A DNA stretch of 64,000 nt from Flavobacterium selenitireducens (GCF_014748335.1 NZ_JAAVIY010000001.1:496001-560000), one strand, 5' to 3'. Numbered from the stretch's first letter, positions 1 to 9,217 are shown. Translations and numbers: made by a program. The notes: generated by a model not told the origin, from the letters alone.

Positions 1-1117
1 CCTGTTGCTCCGTCTCCAGATCATCGATATGGGCGTCGTTTGTAGTGTGTACTTTGTTGGACACGTTTTTAAAACTGTTCCCGAGGATGCTGTCCGCCTT
101 CCGCAAGTGAAACGAATAGCGCAAGGCTGTTTTCGTATCACCGATGGATGCGTAATAGTCCGTAAGCATTCCTATACCATCGCGCAAATCGCTACTTGTA
201 TAATCGTGTTTCATCAGCGTCTCATCCACTTTCAGCAAATACGGAATTGCCTTTTGCCATTGCCCCAGGCCAACCAGGGATTTTGCGATATAGTAATACG
301 CCACCGCCTCGTTGCGCAAGTCGTTAGCCCTTGTCAATTCGGGAAGTGATTGCCGCAGCTTTACCAAGGCCAGCTCATAATTCTTGCGATGGTATTGGTT
401 CATCCCTTCTGAATGCGCGAAATAAAACACCATATTGTCGTGCCGGGATTTTAAGGATTCGTTCAATCCCAATTCATTTACGGTCGTAGAAAGGTCGTAT
501 TTGCCCAACCTGGTGTAACAAAGTCCCAGATGGTGAAGCGAATTCAACCAGGGCGTCCCCTCGTCCTGCTCATAAAACGAGACACAATCTTTCAAAAGTG
601 CCAGCGCAGATTCATACCGGCCAAGGAAATACTTGGTTTGGGCTAAATTATACTTCAGCTTGTGGATCAGGTAATGGTCATCAGATTGCGAAATAAAATA
701 ATCGGCAAGCAGGTAATTGTCGAGCGCATCTTTGAGGTTGTTCTGTCCGTAATATGTAATGCCTTTTGTGAGGTAAGCTGAGCCTATCAATTTATCGATA
801 TTGGTCTTTCGTGCAGCGTAGATCATACTGTCAGCATACGCTATCCTGACCTCCGGTTTGGAAACATATAGCATACTTTTATAAGCTTCCACCAATTCTT
901 CCCTATCGTTACGCGATTTTGCCTTGGCAAGATAAACGCGCGCGTACAATTGCTGTTTTCCCGAATCCAGATTGTCATCATCGAGTATCTCACGGAAATA
1001 CAGATAGGTTTTCCCTGCCAGCGTATCAGGAACTGCCGGTTGCTGAGAATAGCACCGAAGCGTAAACACAGCGATAATAATTGCCGGAAACAGCCGCATA
1101 AGTACAGGCAAGGCCAT
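1..1117 (-). CDS. TPR-repeat signalling/regulatory protein, 3' end off window
   Basis: The minus strand is open from about 1117 through the window edge, so the gene is partial and its C-terminus is missing. The protein begins MALPVLMRLFPAIIIAVF, a signal peptide or membrane anchor ending near CYSQQ; ATG at 1099 (MRLFP) is an equally good start. The rest is helical with tetratricopeptide-like pairs, for example residues reading LIHKLKYNLAQTKYFLGRYE and YYYIAKSLVGLGQWQKAIPY. In Bacteroidota, periplasmic TPR proteins of this build commonly continue into a membrane helix and a cytoplasmic AraC- or LuxR-type DNA-binding domain. That part would lie outside the window and is not seen, so a regulatory role is inference. 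Confidence 0.75.
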   Translation of the reverse strand, partial: MALPVLMRLFPAIIIAVFTLRCYSQQPAVPDTLAGKTYLYFREILDDDNLDSGKQQLYARVYLAKAKSRNDREELVEAYKSMLYVSKPEVRIAYADSMIYAARKTNIDKLIGSAYLTKGITYYGQNNLKDALDNYLLADYFISQSDDHYLIHKLKYNLAQTKYFLGRYESALALLKDCVSFYEQDEGTPWLNSLHHLGLCYTRLGKYDLSTTVNELGLNESLKSRHDNMVFYFAHSEGMNQYHRKNYELALVKLRQSLPELTRANDLRNEAVAYYYIAKSLVGLGQWQKAIPYLLKVDETLMKHDYTSSDLRDGIGMLTDYYASIGDTKTALRYSFHLRKADSILGNSFKNVSNKVHTTNDAHIDDLETEQQ

Positions 1118-1297
1118 CGCGTCATGGGGAATTAGTTAAATGAAATAGTCGGGTGATTCCGAGTTACTAATGTAAAGAAAAATCACTCATAAACACTGGC
1201 TTTGCCTGTTATTTAAACAGGTGAAATTCCAAGAATTGAACGCAATAAATTCCCGTAAACGCAACAATTACGGGTTGTACAGCAAAAATCGGCCGAA

Positions 1298-1305
1298 TAG
1301 ATTTG
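1298..1305 (+). promoter_or_regulatory. Candidate -7 box (TAGATTTG) for the lipoprotein gene at 1410
   Basis: TAGATTTG matches the Bacteroidota -7 consensus TAnnTTTG, with a partial TTG about 20 bases upstream (1275-1277). It lies about 105 bases before the ATG at 1410, implying a longish leader. This rests on a motif match only. Confidence 0.35.
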
Positions 1306-1409
1306 TCTCGAATTCAAATCAAAACGGCTTGCGCAGGCAGGCATAGTTCAGATCACCCGGGCGAAATGAACTGATCGAAAAGAATCAGTAACCATTTCAA
1401 AAACAAACC

Positions 1410-2123
1410 ATGAAACACTTATATCTATGGATGATCTTATTGATCCTCAGTTCCTGTCATTCCGAGGAGGATTTGACGACCCAAACATCACAGACCCATC
1501 AATTCTCGAAGTCGATGGCCGGCTATCCGGAAAATAAAGCAAATGCCTTTGACAGTGCCGGCAAGCTTCACAACGAGCTATGCCTGGCTTATGAAATGGC
1601 TCCCTCTCCTATTTTATCCATGGGAGACGCCATAGACTTGACCGAGTCGCTTTCGTTAGCGAACGCATCTATGGTTCAACTAACGCCGGGAGGCTTTATA
1701 CCGCTGTCGGAATCGCGATTGGAGTTTATCTTGGCAGATAGCCTGCAAGCGCTCCAGGTCATCGAACAGTCAACTCTGTCGCTCAAAGCCAAAATCAGTC
1801 TGGCGAATTTTCTCTCGGTGCTTGAACTCTATAAATCCCAAGAAAAACAATACGCCCAGATCTATGATTTTATCGTCAACTATGAGGATTCGATAACACA
1901 GGATCTAACGTTTTCGAGCGCCGATAAGCAGATCTTGTTTACCACGACTTCCATCGCCCGCTACGCCCATCATTTCGCCAGCCTGCGTAAAAAGAAACCG
2001 CCGCGGGATAAAGATTGGGACATCAAGACGGCAAGCATATTATCCGGAACCGACGGAAGCCGGCAAAACACGACTGCAGCCATTCGAATGTCCGTTGCCG
2101 CAAGCCTCTACGTGAACAGGTGA
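1410..2123 (+). CDS. Hypothetical lipoprotein, 237 aa
   Basis: The product has a lipoprotein signal peptide, MKHLYLWMILLILSSC, with a lipobox ending at Cys16, so it is probably anchored in the outer or inner membrane. The mature part is mostly helical, has only one further Cys (the C of NELCLAYE, about residue 58), and contains LEFILADSLQALQVIEQSTL and KISLANFLSVLELYKSQEKQ. The C-terminal 30 residues are basic and low in complexity. I do not recognise a characterised family. It is a single gene with a candidate promoter near 1300 and a good rho-independent terminator right after it. The divergent neighbour is the TPR protein gene. Function unknown. Confidence 0.75.
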   Translation: MKHLYLWMILLILSSCHSEEDLTTQTSQTHQFSKSMAGYPENKANAFDSAGKLHNELCLAYEMAPSPILSMGDAIDLTESLSLANASMVQLTPGGFIPLSESRLEFILADSLQALQVIEQSTLSLKAKISLANFLSVLELYKSQEKQYAQIYDFIVNYEDSITQDLTFSSADKQILFTTTSIARYAHHFASLRKKKPPRDKDWDIKTASILSGTDGSRQNTTAAIRMSVAASLYVNR

Positions 2124-2148
2124 TGAATCCTAAGTTCGTCTTTGTGCC

Positions 2149-2179
2149 GCCGCATCTTTCGCGAGGTGCGGCTTTTTTT
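2149..2179 (+). terminator. Rho-independent terminator after the 1410 lipoprotein gene
   Basis: A GCCGCA / TGCGGC stem with a 12-base loop is followed by seven T residues, 26 bases after the stop codon of the lipoprotein gene. Confidence 0.8.
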
Positions 2180-2270
2180 CGCCTGGTTCATGTTAGCAGG
2201 CTAACTGAGTCGTGCATCATTCCCGATCTGACATCACCATCTGATAATTGCGGGTTAACTTAGCGAGAGT

Positions 2271-3122
2271 ATGCAAATTTTGGCCACTATGTTACTTCAC
2301 GAGGAATCCGGGTCAATACAACGTTTTGGTAACTTGATGGTTACGGTCGCCTGTCGCCAGATCGATCTTACGTTAAACAACACAACGCGCGCGAAGCCTC
2401 CATTGATGTTACTCGCAGATTCCTGCATCGGCATTAAGACATCGGGATTGGAATTGATCAGCTTTATATTAGATGCTGACTTCAGGATTGAACATACAGC
2501 TGTCCATATAAATCCACGCCTTTCCCTCCTGAAAAAGCCGTTTATTGAGTTGCTTGCGGAGGAATCGCGACCGTTGTGGTTACATGTCCAAGATATACTA
2601 CCTGGCGCTGACGGGTTTGTCGGGACGTTTCAACTCACACTGATCGACCAGCAAAAGCGCTTTCCGGCCTTATGTTCCGTTAACCGGCTCGTTAACAGCG
2701 GTCGGGCCGTGGTAAATGCTGTCGTTTTTGCAGATGTGAGACCGTTTCACGGTAAAATTCCGGAAGAGGTGACCGTCAACCACGAGATGATCCGGCTCGA
2801 GAAGTTGTACCACTATATTATCGAACATCTCGACGAGCCGTTGCCATCTGCGTTTGACCTTGCCAAGCTCTTGGGAACGAACGACCACACGTTGAAAGAA
2901 AGCTTCCGCCGAACATTTGGCACGAGCATTTACCAATTTTAAATGACAGAAAAACTAAAGCGGGCACATCTCTACATCGAGCAAAGCACGCTGCCGCTGC
3001 ACAAAATTGCCACCGACCTCGGGTTTGGGACATACGGGAACTTTTCAAAAGCGTTCCGCAAAAAATACGGCTGCGCCCCTTCTGATGTCAAGCGTTCGGA
3101 CGGGTCGGCTGCGAATGATTGA
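2271..3122 (+). pseudogene. AraC-family regulator interrupted by an in-frame TAA
   Basis: The frame from 2271 codes for an AraC/XylS-type protein but stops at TAA 2940-2942, in the middle of the DNA-binding domain. The same frame then resumes with an ATG at 2943 and runs to TGA at 3120-3122. The two halves join without a gap: the first ends in helix-turn-helix 1 (LAKLLGTNDHTLKESFRRTF, then GTSIYQF) and the second begins MTEKLKRAHLYIEQS and carries the second helix-turn-helix (IATDLGFGTYGNFSKAFRKK). In relatives a residue, often an aromatic, sits where the stop is. The N-terminal ~170 residues are the effector or oligomerisation part. It is most simply a recent nonsense pseudogene, though two separately translated halves cannot be excluded. 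Confidence 0.8.
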
Positions 3123-4046
3123 ATTAGAGAATCCTATATTCGAACAGTTGAATGTTATCTATCTCTACTACTAATTTTTTTTTCTCAGAATAGATATATT
3201 CTTGAAAGACAGTTTCTAATAAATCCTTGTTTCAATGGTCCGCGGAAGTTACCATTGGCGCTGAGCGAGAGCCTCTCCCTGTCTAATGATGGTTCAAAAT
3301 CATTACTATTTCAAGAAAGGTAAAAGAAAGACTTAGTTGCGATAAAACAAACGTACTAAACAGTTTGGGTACAATTAATGATAATTCTTCAACTTTTCCA
3401 TATCTATTTAATGGGATGCTATCTTAACTTTGTTGCTATCAAATGTGTACAAATAATTTTATAACGAACCTCACACTAATTCTGATGATCTGAAGACAAC
3501 TGCTTTTATTTAATCTTGACCGTCATCATCTTTAAAATATACATGTTTACGCTGTTCAAAATGCAGTAACCTTATTAATTTAGCCAGAAAATTCCAGCAC
3601 ATACGTCATCAAATGTGGTAAACTTTTAATACATTCTCTACAATAGCGAATGCAACTGGCGCTAGGTCAAACTAAGGAAAAGTTGATTTCAAGTAGCTTC
3701 TTAGGTTTGGTAGATGTTTTGAAATTTTCCCATTAAGTTTCAAGCGACGCTGCCATTCCGAATCACGATTCGCCTCTCTGGTAATTTCGAAATCAAATGA
3801 TTTCCTATCCTCTAACTCTTTTTTTAAAGTAGATCAGTAGTCATAAATCCAGTTCCCAATTTTGCTCTATTCCTTTCAACTCAGGCTTACTCAAGAGCTT
3901 TTAGCTTATTCTACTTTTAGCGTAAAACGAAATACTTTGAAGGTAAACGAATCCTAAATATACATAGTATTTTCGCACCGCCTTAGATCGAATATTTAAG
4001 GATAATCATCAATTATCACGAATCGTTAACCCTTATTTCAATTGCT
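3123..4046 (+). other. 924-bp AT-rich stretch without a recognisable gene
   Basis: No reading frame of useful length was found on either strand, and the sequence is clearly AT-richer than the flanking genes. I see no tRNA, no insertion-sequence ends and no repeat array. It may hold an old remnant or the edge of an inserted segment; nothing specific can be supported. Confidence 0.6.
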
Positions 4047-4697
4047 ATGAAAAAGATTTTTTTTGGATTGCTGGCCGCAGCACTACTGACCGGCTGCGAT
4101 GACGATGCCCTGGATGCCAGTGGCAGCACTGTGACGGAGACCCGTGAACTTGAAGAGTTTAACAGGCTGAACATTAATGCAGGAAGGAACATCAAGGTGA
4201 TGTATGCTGACCACACCGGGATAACAATTACAGGGAGTGACAACCTGGTCAGGCATTTGCGGTCGGCAGTAAGTAACGGGCAGCTTAGCCTGGATTATGA
4301 CCAGGACCATATCAATCACGAAGATGTGGAAATTACAATTACGCTGCCTTTTTTTAAAGACCTCAGGCTAAACGGAAGGCGATCCCTTACAACGCATGGC
4401 CTGTTTGATCATACGGAAAATATTACCATAGTTAGTCATGGCGAAAATGATCTAAGGTCTGTGGATCCATTCACTACGGGAAGCATGAATATCAGCCTCA
4501 CCGGCACTGGCAATGCCGATTTCCGTACATTGTCCTGCCAGAATGCTAAGGCGTCGATTACCGGTGATGGCAAGATCTATGTGAAGGCAGAACAATCCCT
4601 GAACGCCCTGATTCATGGCAGCGGACACATTTACTATGTTGACCATCCCCAGATAACATCGGATATTACGGGCAGCGGCTCGATTTCATCGATATAG
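4047..4697 (+). CDS. Head-GIN domain (DUF2807) lipoprotein
   Basis: The signal peptide MKKIFFGLLAAALLTGC has a clear lipobox (LTGC). The mature protein, about 200 residues, is made of short beta-strand repeats with GIN-type turns, for example EFNRLNINAGRNIKVMYAD, NISLTGTGNADF and ITGDGKIYVKAE. It ends ITSDITGSGSISSI, typical of the putative auto-transporter adhesin head-GIN domain, a right-handed beta structure common in Bacteroidota lipoproteins. It is probably surface- or periplasm-facing; its ligand is unknown. The gene stands alone, preceded by the 0.9-kb AT-rich gap. The family call is confident, the function is not known. Confidence 0.85.
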   Translation: MKKIFFGLLAAALLTGCDDDALDASGSTVTETRELEEFNRLNINAGRNIKVMYADHTGITITGSDNLVRHLRSAVSNGQLSLDYDQDHINHEDVEITITLPFFKDLRLNGRRSLTTHGLFDHTENITIVSHGENDLRSVDPFTTGSMNISLTGTGNADFRTLSCQNAKASITGDGKIYVKAEQSLNALIHGSGHIYYVDHPQITSDITGSGSISSI

Positions 4698-5159
4698 TCC
4701 GGACGTGTTTGCCTCGCTGCCAATCACGCCATATCGCTTTCGCCAGTTGGCCTATCTTTCTGATGTAATTGGAGGCTATAAGGCTCTATACGCCGTTAAA
4801 ACTGAGTCATATCCACGTAAAACATTGCTCCTAAGGCATACAACCTTCCGGAGCAATATTTTTCGGGATAAAATTGTTGTCAAACTTGCCTCTTCATAAA
4901 TCATCAACCCATACCTCAGGCGCTTTAACCGACATATTAGGCCTTATTGTAATTCATTAAAAAGTGCTATAAAATGCCCATGTCGGGAAATTACCGCAGA
5001 CAGTTGTTTTGCAGGAAGCTGAAACCAGGCGTTAAGATTACCGGCTATTTGAATGCAAGGTGATGGTCATTGTGGTAGTTTAGTTAATTTTGCCGATTAG
5101 TATCACCTACACCCAACATGCTGCCGCCAAGGATTTAATGCTGCTTAGAGATGGCCTGA

Positions 5160-5167
5160 TACTTTTG
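5160..5167 (+). promoter_or_regulatory. Candidate -7 box TACTTTTG for the AraC gene at 5226
   Basis: This is an exact TAnnTTTG match 58 bases upstream of the ATG at 5226. No strong TTTG -33 element is visible, which is compatible with an activator-dependent promoter. Confidence 0.5.
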
Positions 5168-5197
5168 AATCTGTACGATAGAAGTATTTTTAGTACG

Positions 5198-5216
5198 GAT
5201 TATAATCGATATAATC
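5198..5216 (+). promoter_or_regulatory. Inverted repeat, candidate operator before the AraC gene
   Basis: GATTATA and TATAATC are perfect inverted 7-mers separated by 5 bases. They lie between the candidate promoter and the start codon at 5226, a position suited to autoregulation. Motif evidence only. Confidence 0.4.
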
Positions 5217-5225
5217 TGATTTGTT

Positions 5226-6134
5226 ATGACAACGTGCAACACAAGGCTGGACGCTCTTTATAAATCCGAAGTGATTACACTTCCCAACATCAAGATCGTT
5301 AGCAACGAGAATGTGCAGGGGGAAAATATCATTCTTTATGAAAATGGCGAGACATCACCATTTCACAGGAAAGATGATACGGTGCTGACCTTCCTGGTCG
5401 ATGGCAAAATCAACTCTTTTTATGAGGGCTTACCGGATCAGTTCCAAGTACGCTCGCGCTCGTGCACGTTTGTTTATGGACCCTGCGACAACGAGCACCA
5501 TATATTGCCCCATGATACCATTGACAGCATGGCAATAGGCTTTAACAAAAGATTTTTTTATAACCTACTGCAGGAAGACGACAGGTGGATGGAAGGTATC
5601 GTCAACAAGATCGAAAAAAATCAACCGTTCAGCTTTTCGCGGGATGCTTACAGACTTACACCTGAAATGTTTGCTATCCTGAACAAAATACGAACTGCAC
5701 GCTCACTGCCGAGCTTGAGGACCTTGCACCTCCAGAACTTTGTGAATGAATTATTCCTGTTGCAGCTGCAGGAAATCACGGCATCTGAGGAGCCTGCGTA
5801 TGCAACGGGCATCAGGGAAAATGATCGCAAAAAACTTCAGGGGATGAAGGCCTACCTTGACACCAATTTCCTGGAAGAACTGTCTCTCGCAGAGCTGGTG
5901 AAGATTGCAGGATTAAATACCTATAAAATAAAAACCGGTTTTAAATCACTCTACGGCAAAAGTGTTTTTGAATACATACGCTGGAAAAGAATGGAATATG
6001 CTCATAGCCTGCTTGCCAATGGGCTATACAACATCACTGAGGTATCGTCAATTATTGGCTACGAGCATGTGCAGCATTTTTCCACCGCATTTAAGAAGCA
6101 TTTTGGCACCTCACCCGGAAAATATAAATACTAA
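5226..6134 (+). CDS. AraC-family transcriptional regulator, 302 aa
   Basis: The C-terminal ~100 residues form an AraC double helix-turn-helix: KLQGMKAYLDTNF, then LSLAELVKIAGLNTYKIKTG, then ITEVSSIIGYEHVQHFSTAF and the usual KKHFGTSPGKYKY ending. The N-terminal ~190 residues resemble a cupin-like sensing part, with a HRKDDTVLTFLVDG segment. It should act in the cytoplasm as a transcription factor; the effector is unknown. The gene is single, with its own candidate promoter and inverted-repeat operator upstream. The broken GEVED gene and a T9SS protein follow on the same strand and are possible targets, but this is inference. Length is normal for the family. Confidence 0.9.
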   Translation: MTTCNTRLDALYKSEVITLPNIKIVSNENVQGENIILYENGETSPFHRKDDTVLTFLVDGKINSFYEGLPDQFQVRSRSCTFVYGPCDNEHHILPHDTIDSMAIGFNKRFFYNLLQEDDRWMEGIVNKIEKNQPFSFSRDAYRLTPEMFAILNKIRTARSLPSLRTLHLQNFVNELFLLQLQEITASEEPAYATGIRENDRKKLQGMKAYLDTNFLEELSLAELVKIAGLNTYKIKTGFKSLYGKSVFEYIRWKRMEYAHSLLANGLYNITEVSSIIGYEHVQHFSTAFKKHFGTSPGKYKY

Positions 6135-6204
6135 CCCACAATTGTTACAACCTTACGCGTAGTTTATAATACTCAGCGGGTAAGGGCCACTGATTAGTTC
6201 CTGA

Positions 6205-6212
6205 TATTTTTG
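6205..6212 (+). promoter_or_regulatory. Candidate -7 box TATTTTTG before the decayed GEVED gene
   Basis: This is a TAnnTTTG match 25 bases before the ATG at 6237. No clear -33 element is present. Motif match only. Confidence 0.3.
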
Positions 6213-6236
6213 CTGCGCTAATTAAAAAATAAAGCA

Positions 6237-6547
6237 ATGAAGCAAAAATATGGCCCCTACTGCAGCATCTGTGCAGTAATACTTCTATGTGAGGCGGTGG
6301 TGGCACAACAGTATTGCACACCTCTTCCGGGCCCTAGCTGCGACACGGACAAAATTATGAATGTCAATTTTGCGGACATCAGTAACCACATCAATCTCGC
6401 CTGGCCAGGTTACTACCGGAACATCCTACCCTTTCTCGGTCACCACGGAATTTGATTCGGCAGCGGCTGGTTTTACTACAACCAGGAACGACGGCCACAC
6501 TAAATGTACAAAACCTTGTAACAGGGATATACATTTTTAAATTTTGA
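6237..6547 (+). pseudogene. Collapsed GEVED-domain T9SS adhesin gene
   Basis: The start codes a signal peptide and the opening of a GEVED protein (QQYCTPLPGPSCDTDKIMNV, then NFADISNHIN), closely like the intact gene at 61974-63542 (YCMPPVSDCSDGDQIQNVSF). Near 6410 the homologous frame shifts: in the second frame the bases from 6409 read VTTGTSYPFSVTTEFDSAAA, a GEVED core. A third frame then gives ATLNVQNLVTGIYIFKF and a stop at 6545-6547, which is the tail of a type A T9SS sorting domain. So about 310 bp hold the head, a piece of the middle and the tail of a protein that is normally about 500 residues or more. Large internal deletions plus frameshifts make it non-functional. Confidence 0.75.
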
Positions 6548-6593
6548 CCGAATTAAGGAACCAGTGCCATCAGGTTCATTAAAAATTAATAAT

Positions 6594-8114
6594 ATGAAAC
6601 ATTTACTTTTTCTTTTTTCACTACTAGCTTCCCTGCATGCCTCAGCACAACAGGAGGCTAAGAACTGGATATTTGGTTATAATGCAGGTTTGGCATTTAA
6701 TGCCGATGGTAGTATAACAGCTATATCGGGTACTGCCATAAATTCAGCCGAGGGCGCTTCCTCTATTTCAGATGCCTCAGGAAACCTGATGTTATATACT
6801 GACGGCAGGAATGTGTATGACCGCAACCATAACATCATGCCTGGAGGAAATTATCTCTCAGGTACAGGATTGATGGGTGATACCTCCACCACGCAGGCAG
6901 CGGTTATTATTCCCAGGCCCGGGCATCCGGATATGTATTATATTTTTACACTGGATGAGCCGCACCACCAGAATGCACAGGCATATCCACTTCCTTTTAA
7001 CGGAACTTACAGCAACCCTTCCGGCACGATACCGCAGGACGATGACGGGCTGAATAATGGCTTGAATTATTCCGTTGTCGATTTGAGCCTCACCGGCAGC
7101 AATGGCAGCATTGGCGATATACAGGTGCGTAACCAGCATCTCATTACCTATAATCCGGCTGTTGTTGATGAGTTAAAATATAAATGCTCGGAAAAGCTTA
7201 CAGCGGTGCGCAACGCATCAATGTCGGGCTATTGGGTCGTGACACATTTCAGGGACCGTTTTTACGCCTTTGAGGTTACGGCCAGCGGTGTAAACACGCA
7301 GCCTGTCGTAAGCCATATAGGGCCCGATGTGTCACTGGGAGGTTATCGCCGAAATGCCATAGGTGCCATGAAAGCATCAAGGGACGGGCAAATGATTGCA
7401 GTGGCGCATAACCAAAAAGGAACAACTACCGGTACGGTGGCATTAAATGGTGGCGTATATCTGTATGACTTCAATCCTTCAACGGGAATCGTTTCCAACC
7501 AGCGTATTGTAAATACAAACACAACCCCTTATGGCATTGAATTTTCACCGCTTCGAAAGAAACTCTACGTTACCTACGAACATTACAACGGTTTTGGCGG
7601 ATTGTACCAGTACGATCTCCTGGCGCAGGACATCGGTGCTTCTTTAGTAATGTTGAGCGTCGATGACTATGGGGCACTGCAGCTTGCACCTGATGGAAAG
7701 ATATATAAGGCCCAGCAGGCTTCTTCTTATCTGGCTGTTATAAATAATCCTGAAGCGGATGGCGGTAACTGCGGCCATGACAGTTTTGGGCTGTTCCTGC
7801 CCTATCCGACCTTCTCTTCCGCGGGTTTGCCGAATTTCATTGCCACGGCACTGACGGTGCTTGAAACGCCCGAGCACAGAATCCCCAAATTACTGATCTA
7901 CCCGAATCCTGTTAAAGGTTCTTTCTCCATTGCCGGAGCTGTTGAGAATATTTTAAATGTTTCACTCCTAGATATGAGCGGTCGCCTCCTGCGGCAGTGG
8001 GATGCGCCTGCTATGTCAGAGGCTCTTGATATTTCAGGCATTACATCAGGCACCTATACCGTCTGCATAACTACCCAGACAGGAAAAAACCGTATAAAGA
8101 TAATAATTGAATAA
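6594..8114 (+). CDS. Secreted beta-propeller-like protein with T9SS type A sorting domain
   Basis: I start this gene at ATG 6594, which gives the clean signal peptide MKHLLFLFSLLASLHASAQQ; an in-frame start 30 bases earlier only adds a polar tail. Residues ~22-430 form a propeller-like region opening NWIFGYNAGLAFNADGSITA and SISDASGNLMLYTDGRNVYD. This N-terminal type is common in large flavobacterial secreted proteins. The last ~80 residues are a type A T9SS sorting domain: LLIYPNPVKGSFSIAG, then LLDMSGRLLRQW, then SGTYTVCITTQTGK and a basic end. The protein should cross the outer membrane by T9SS and be surface-bound or released. It follows the collapsed adhesin gene. No catalytic motif was seen. 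Confidence 0.85.
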   Translation: MKHLLFLFSLLASLHASAQQEAKNWIFGYNAGLAFNADGSITAISGTAINSAEGASSISDASGNLMLYTDGRNVYDRNHNIMPGGNYLSGTGLMGDTSTTQAAVIIPRPGHPDMYYIFTLDEPHHQNAQAYPLPFNGTYSNPSGTIPQDDDGLNNGLNYSVVDLSLTGSNGSIGDIQVRNQHLITYNPAVVDELKYKCSEKLTAVRNASMSGYWVVTHFRDRFYAFEVTASGVNTQPVVSHIGPDVSLGGYRRNAIGAMKASRDGQMIAVAHNQKGTTTGTVALNGGVYLYDFNPSTGIVSNQRIVNTNTTPYGIEFSPLRKKLYVTYEHYNGFGGLYQYDLLAQDIGASLVMLSVDDYGALQLAPDGKIYKAQQASSYLAVINNPEADGGNCGHDSFGLFLPYPTFSSAGLPNFIATALTVLETPEHRIPKLLIYPNPVKGSFSIAGAVENILNVSLLDMSGRLLRQWDAPAMSEALDISGITSGTYTVCITTQTGKNRIKIIIE

Positions 8115-8173
8115 TTTAGATTGTCCATTAAGGCACCCGGTTTCAAGAAGCCGTAGCGTGTTGAATAGCATAA

Positions 8174-8620
8174 ATGATGGCTACATACAATATCGAACCC
8201 GCTTCTGTAAATGATTACGACCAGATAATTAATGTCTGGGAAGCATCAGTAAGGGCAACGCACGAATTCCTGAGTGAAAGTGACCTGCTGCTGTATAAGG
8301 AATTGCTATCTACAAAGTACCTCGCCATGGTAAAACTATACTGCATCAAGACAGATGGGCAAATAGCAGCCTTCGCAGGTGTTGCTGGAAATTCCATTGA
8401 AATGCTCTTTGCACACCCTTCCCATTTTGGTAAAGGTGTTGGCCGGTCGCTTACAGAATTCGCAATCAGGGAACTGGGATGCAGGGCCGTGGATGTAAAT
8501 GAACAAAACAGGATAGCGCTTTTATTTTACATCAAAATGGGTTTCGATGTGACTGGCCGGAGTGAAACGGATGGGCTTGGAAAGCCATATCCCATATTGC
8601 ACCTGCAACTGGCCACTTAG
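8174..8620 (+). CDS. GNAT-family N-acetyltransferase, 148 aa
   Basis: The length and fold fit a single-domain GNAT acetyltransferase transferring an acetyl group from acetyl-CoA. The acetyl-CoA binding stretch is AHPSHFGKGVGRSLTEFAIR, carrying the Q/R-x-x-G-x-G/A type loop (GKGVG). It is followed by the usual VDVNEQNRIALLFYIKMGFD strand-helix segment and FDVTGRSETDGLGKPYPILH. The start is ATG 8174 or the adjacent ATG 8177. The substrate cannot be told; relatives modify small amines or protein termini. It is cytoplasmic, stands on its own between the T9SS gene and the RibD-type reductase gene, and has no clear promoter of its own. Confidence 0.88.
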   Translation: MMATYNIEPASVNDYDQIINVWEASVRATHEFLSESDLLLYKELLSTKYLAMVKLYCIKTDGQIAAFAGVAGNSIEMLFAHPSHFGKGVGRSLTEFAIRELGCRAVDVNEQNRIALLFYIKMGFDVTGRSETDGLGKPYPILHLQLAT

Positions 8621-8692
8621 CTGGTATGTTTAGCCAACAAATAGGGAGGTAATTAAACAACCGGATTTAAATACAATTTTACTTTTATAAAT

Positions 8693-9217
8693 ATGAGAAA
8701 TTTGATTCTTTACATTTCCTGCTCTTTAGATGGGTATATTGCCAAACCTAATGATGATCTTGGCTTTCTAAATCTTGTACAAATAGAGGGAGAAGATTAT
8801 GGTTATAACGATTTCATCTCTACTGTTGACACGGTAATACTTGGACGCAGGACATACGATTGGGTTATGGGCGAAGTACAAGAATTCCCGCATTTTGACA
8901 AAGAGGTATACGTCATCACTCACCGTGAACAGCCTGCCAAGGGCAATATAAACTTTTATGGTGGTGATTTGCAGAAACTTGTCCTTAAACTAAAGAGTGA
9001 AAGTGGCAAAAATATTTTCTGTGACGGGGGCTCAGAAGTTGTAAACCAGCTATTTACCTACAAGCTTTTTGATGAAATTATAATATCTATTGTCCCGATA
9101 GTAGTAGGTAACGGCACCAGATTGTTTAAAGACGGCAGGCCGGAGCAGGAATTTAAACATTGCGGAACGAAGACTTATAAAAGTGGATTGGTTCAACTCC
9201 ATTATAAAATTGCCTAG
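8693..9217 (+). CDS. Dihydrofolate reductase-family (RibD C-terminal-like) protein, 174 aa
   Basis: It opens MRNLILYISCSLDGYIAKPN, the hallmark of the RibD-C/DHFR-like family, followed by VDTVILGRRTYDWVM and the NADPH-loop region IFCDGGSEVVNQLFTYKLFD. The fold binds NADPH. Members of this branch are often named dihydrofolate reductase but their true substrates are mostly unknown. The protein is cytoplasmic and its length is normal. A strong terminator lies about 115 bases downstream. The upstream region has TTTTACTTTTATAAA, similar to the sequence before the gene at 13383, which might be a promoter variant. Confidence 0.87.
   Translation: MRNLILYISCSLDGYIAKPNDDLGFLNLVQIEGEDYGYNDFISTVDTVILGRRTYDWVMGEVQEFPHFDKEVYVITHREQPAKGNINFYGGDLQKLVLKLKSESGKNIFCDGGSEVVNQLFTYKLFDEIIISIVPIVVGNGTRLFKDGRPEQEFKHCGTKTYKSGLVQLHYKIA

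Larger units (their letters stand above)
4698..5225 (+). other. 528-bp intergenic region carrying the promoter of the next AraC gene
   Basis: Only short frames occur here, including one of 64 codons at 4705-4899 with no recognisable features. The last 70 bases hold a TAnnTTTG box and an inverted repeat (listed separately). Nothing else was recognised. Confidence 0.5.

Noticed and set aside
841..1125. A minus-strand frame beginning MTRWPCLY at the left edge
   Set aside because: The overlapping frame from 1117 gives a signal peptide and TPR helices and stays open to the window edge; this one is out of frame with it.
2940..2942. TAA read as a sense codon (code reassignment) because two conserved frames are interrupted by TAA
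   Set aside because: Many intact genes here end in TAA at the expected family length, so TAA is a normal stop; mutation is the simpler explanation.
4705..4899. A 64-codon plus-strand frame after the head-GIN gene
   Set aside because: There is no signal peptide, no family pattern and no ribosome-site support; it is probably chance.
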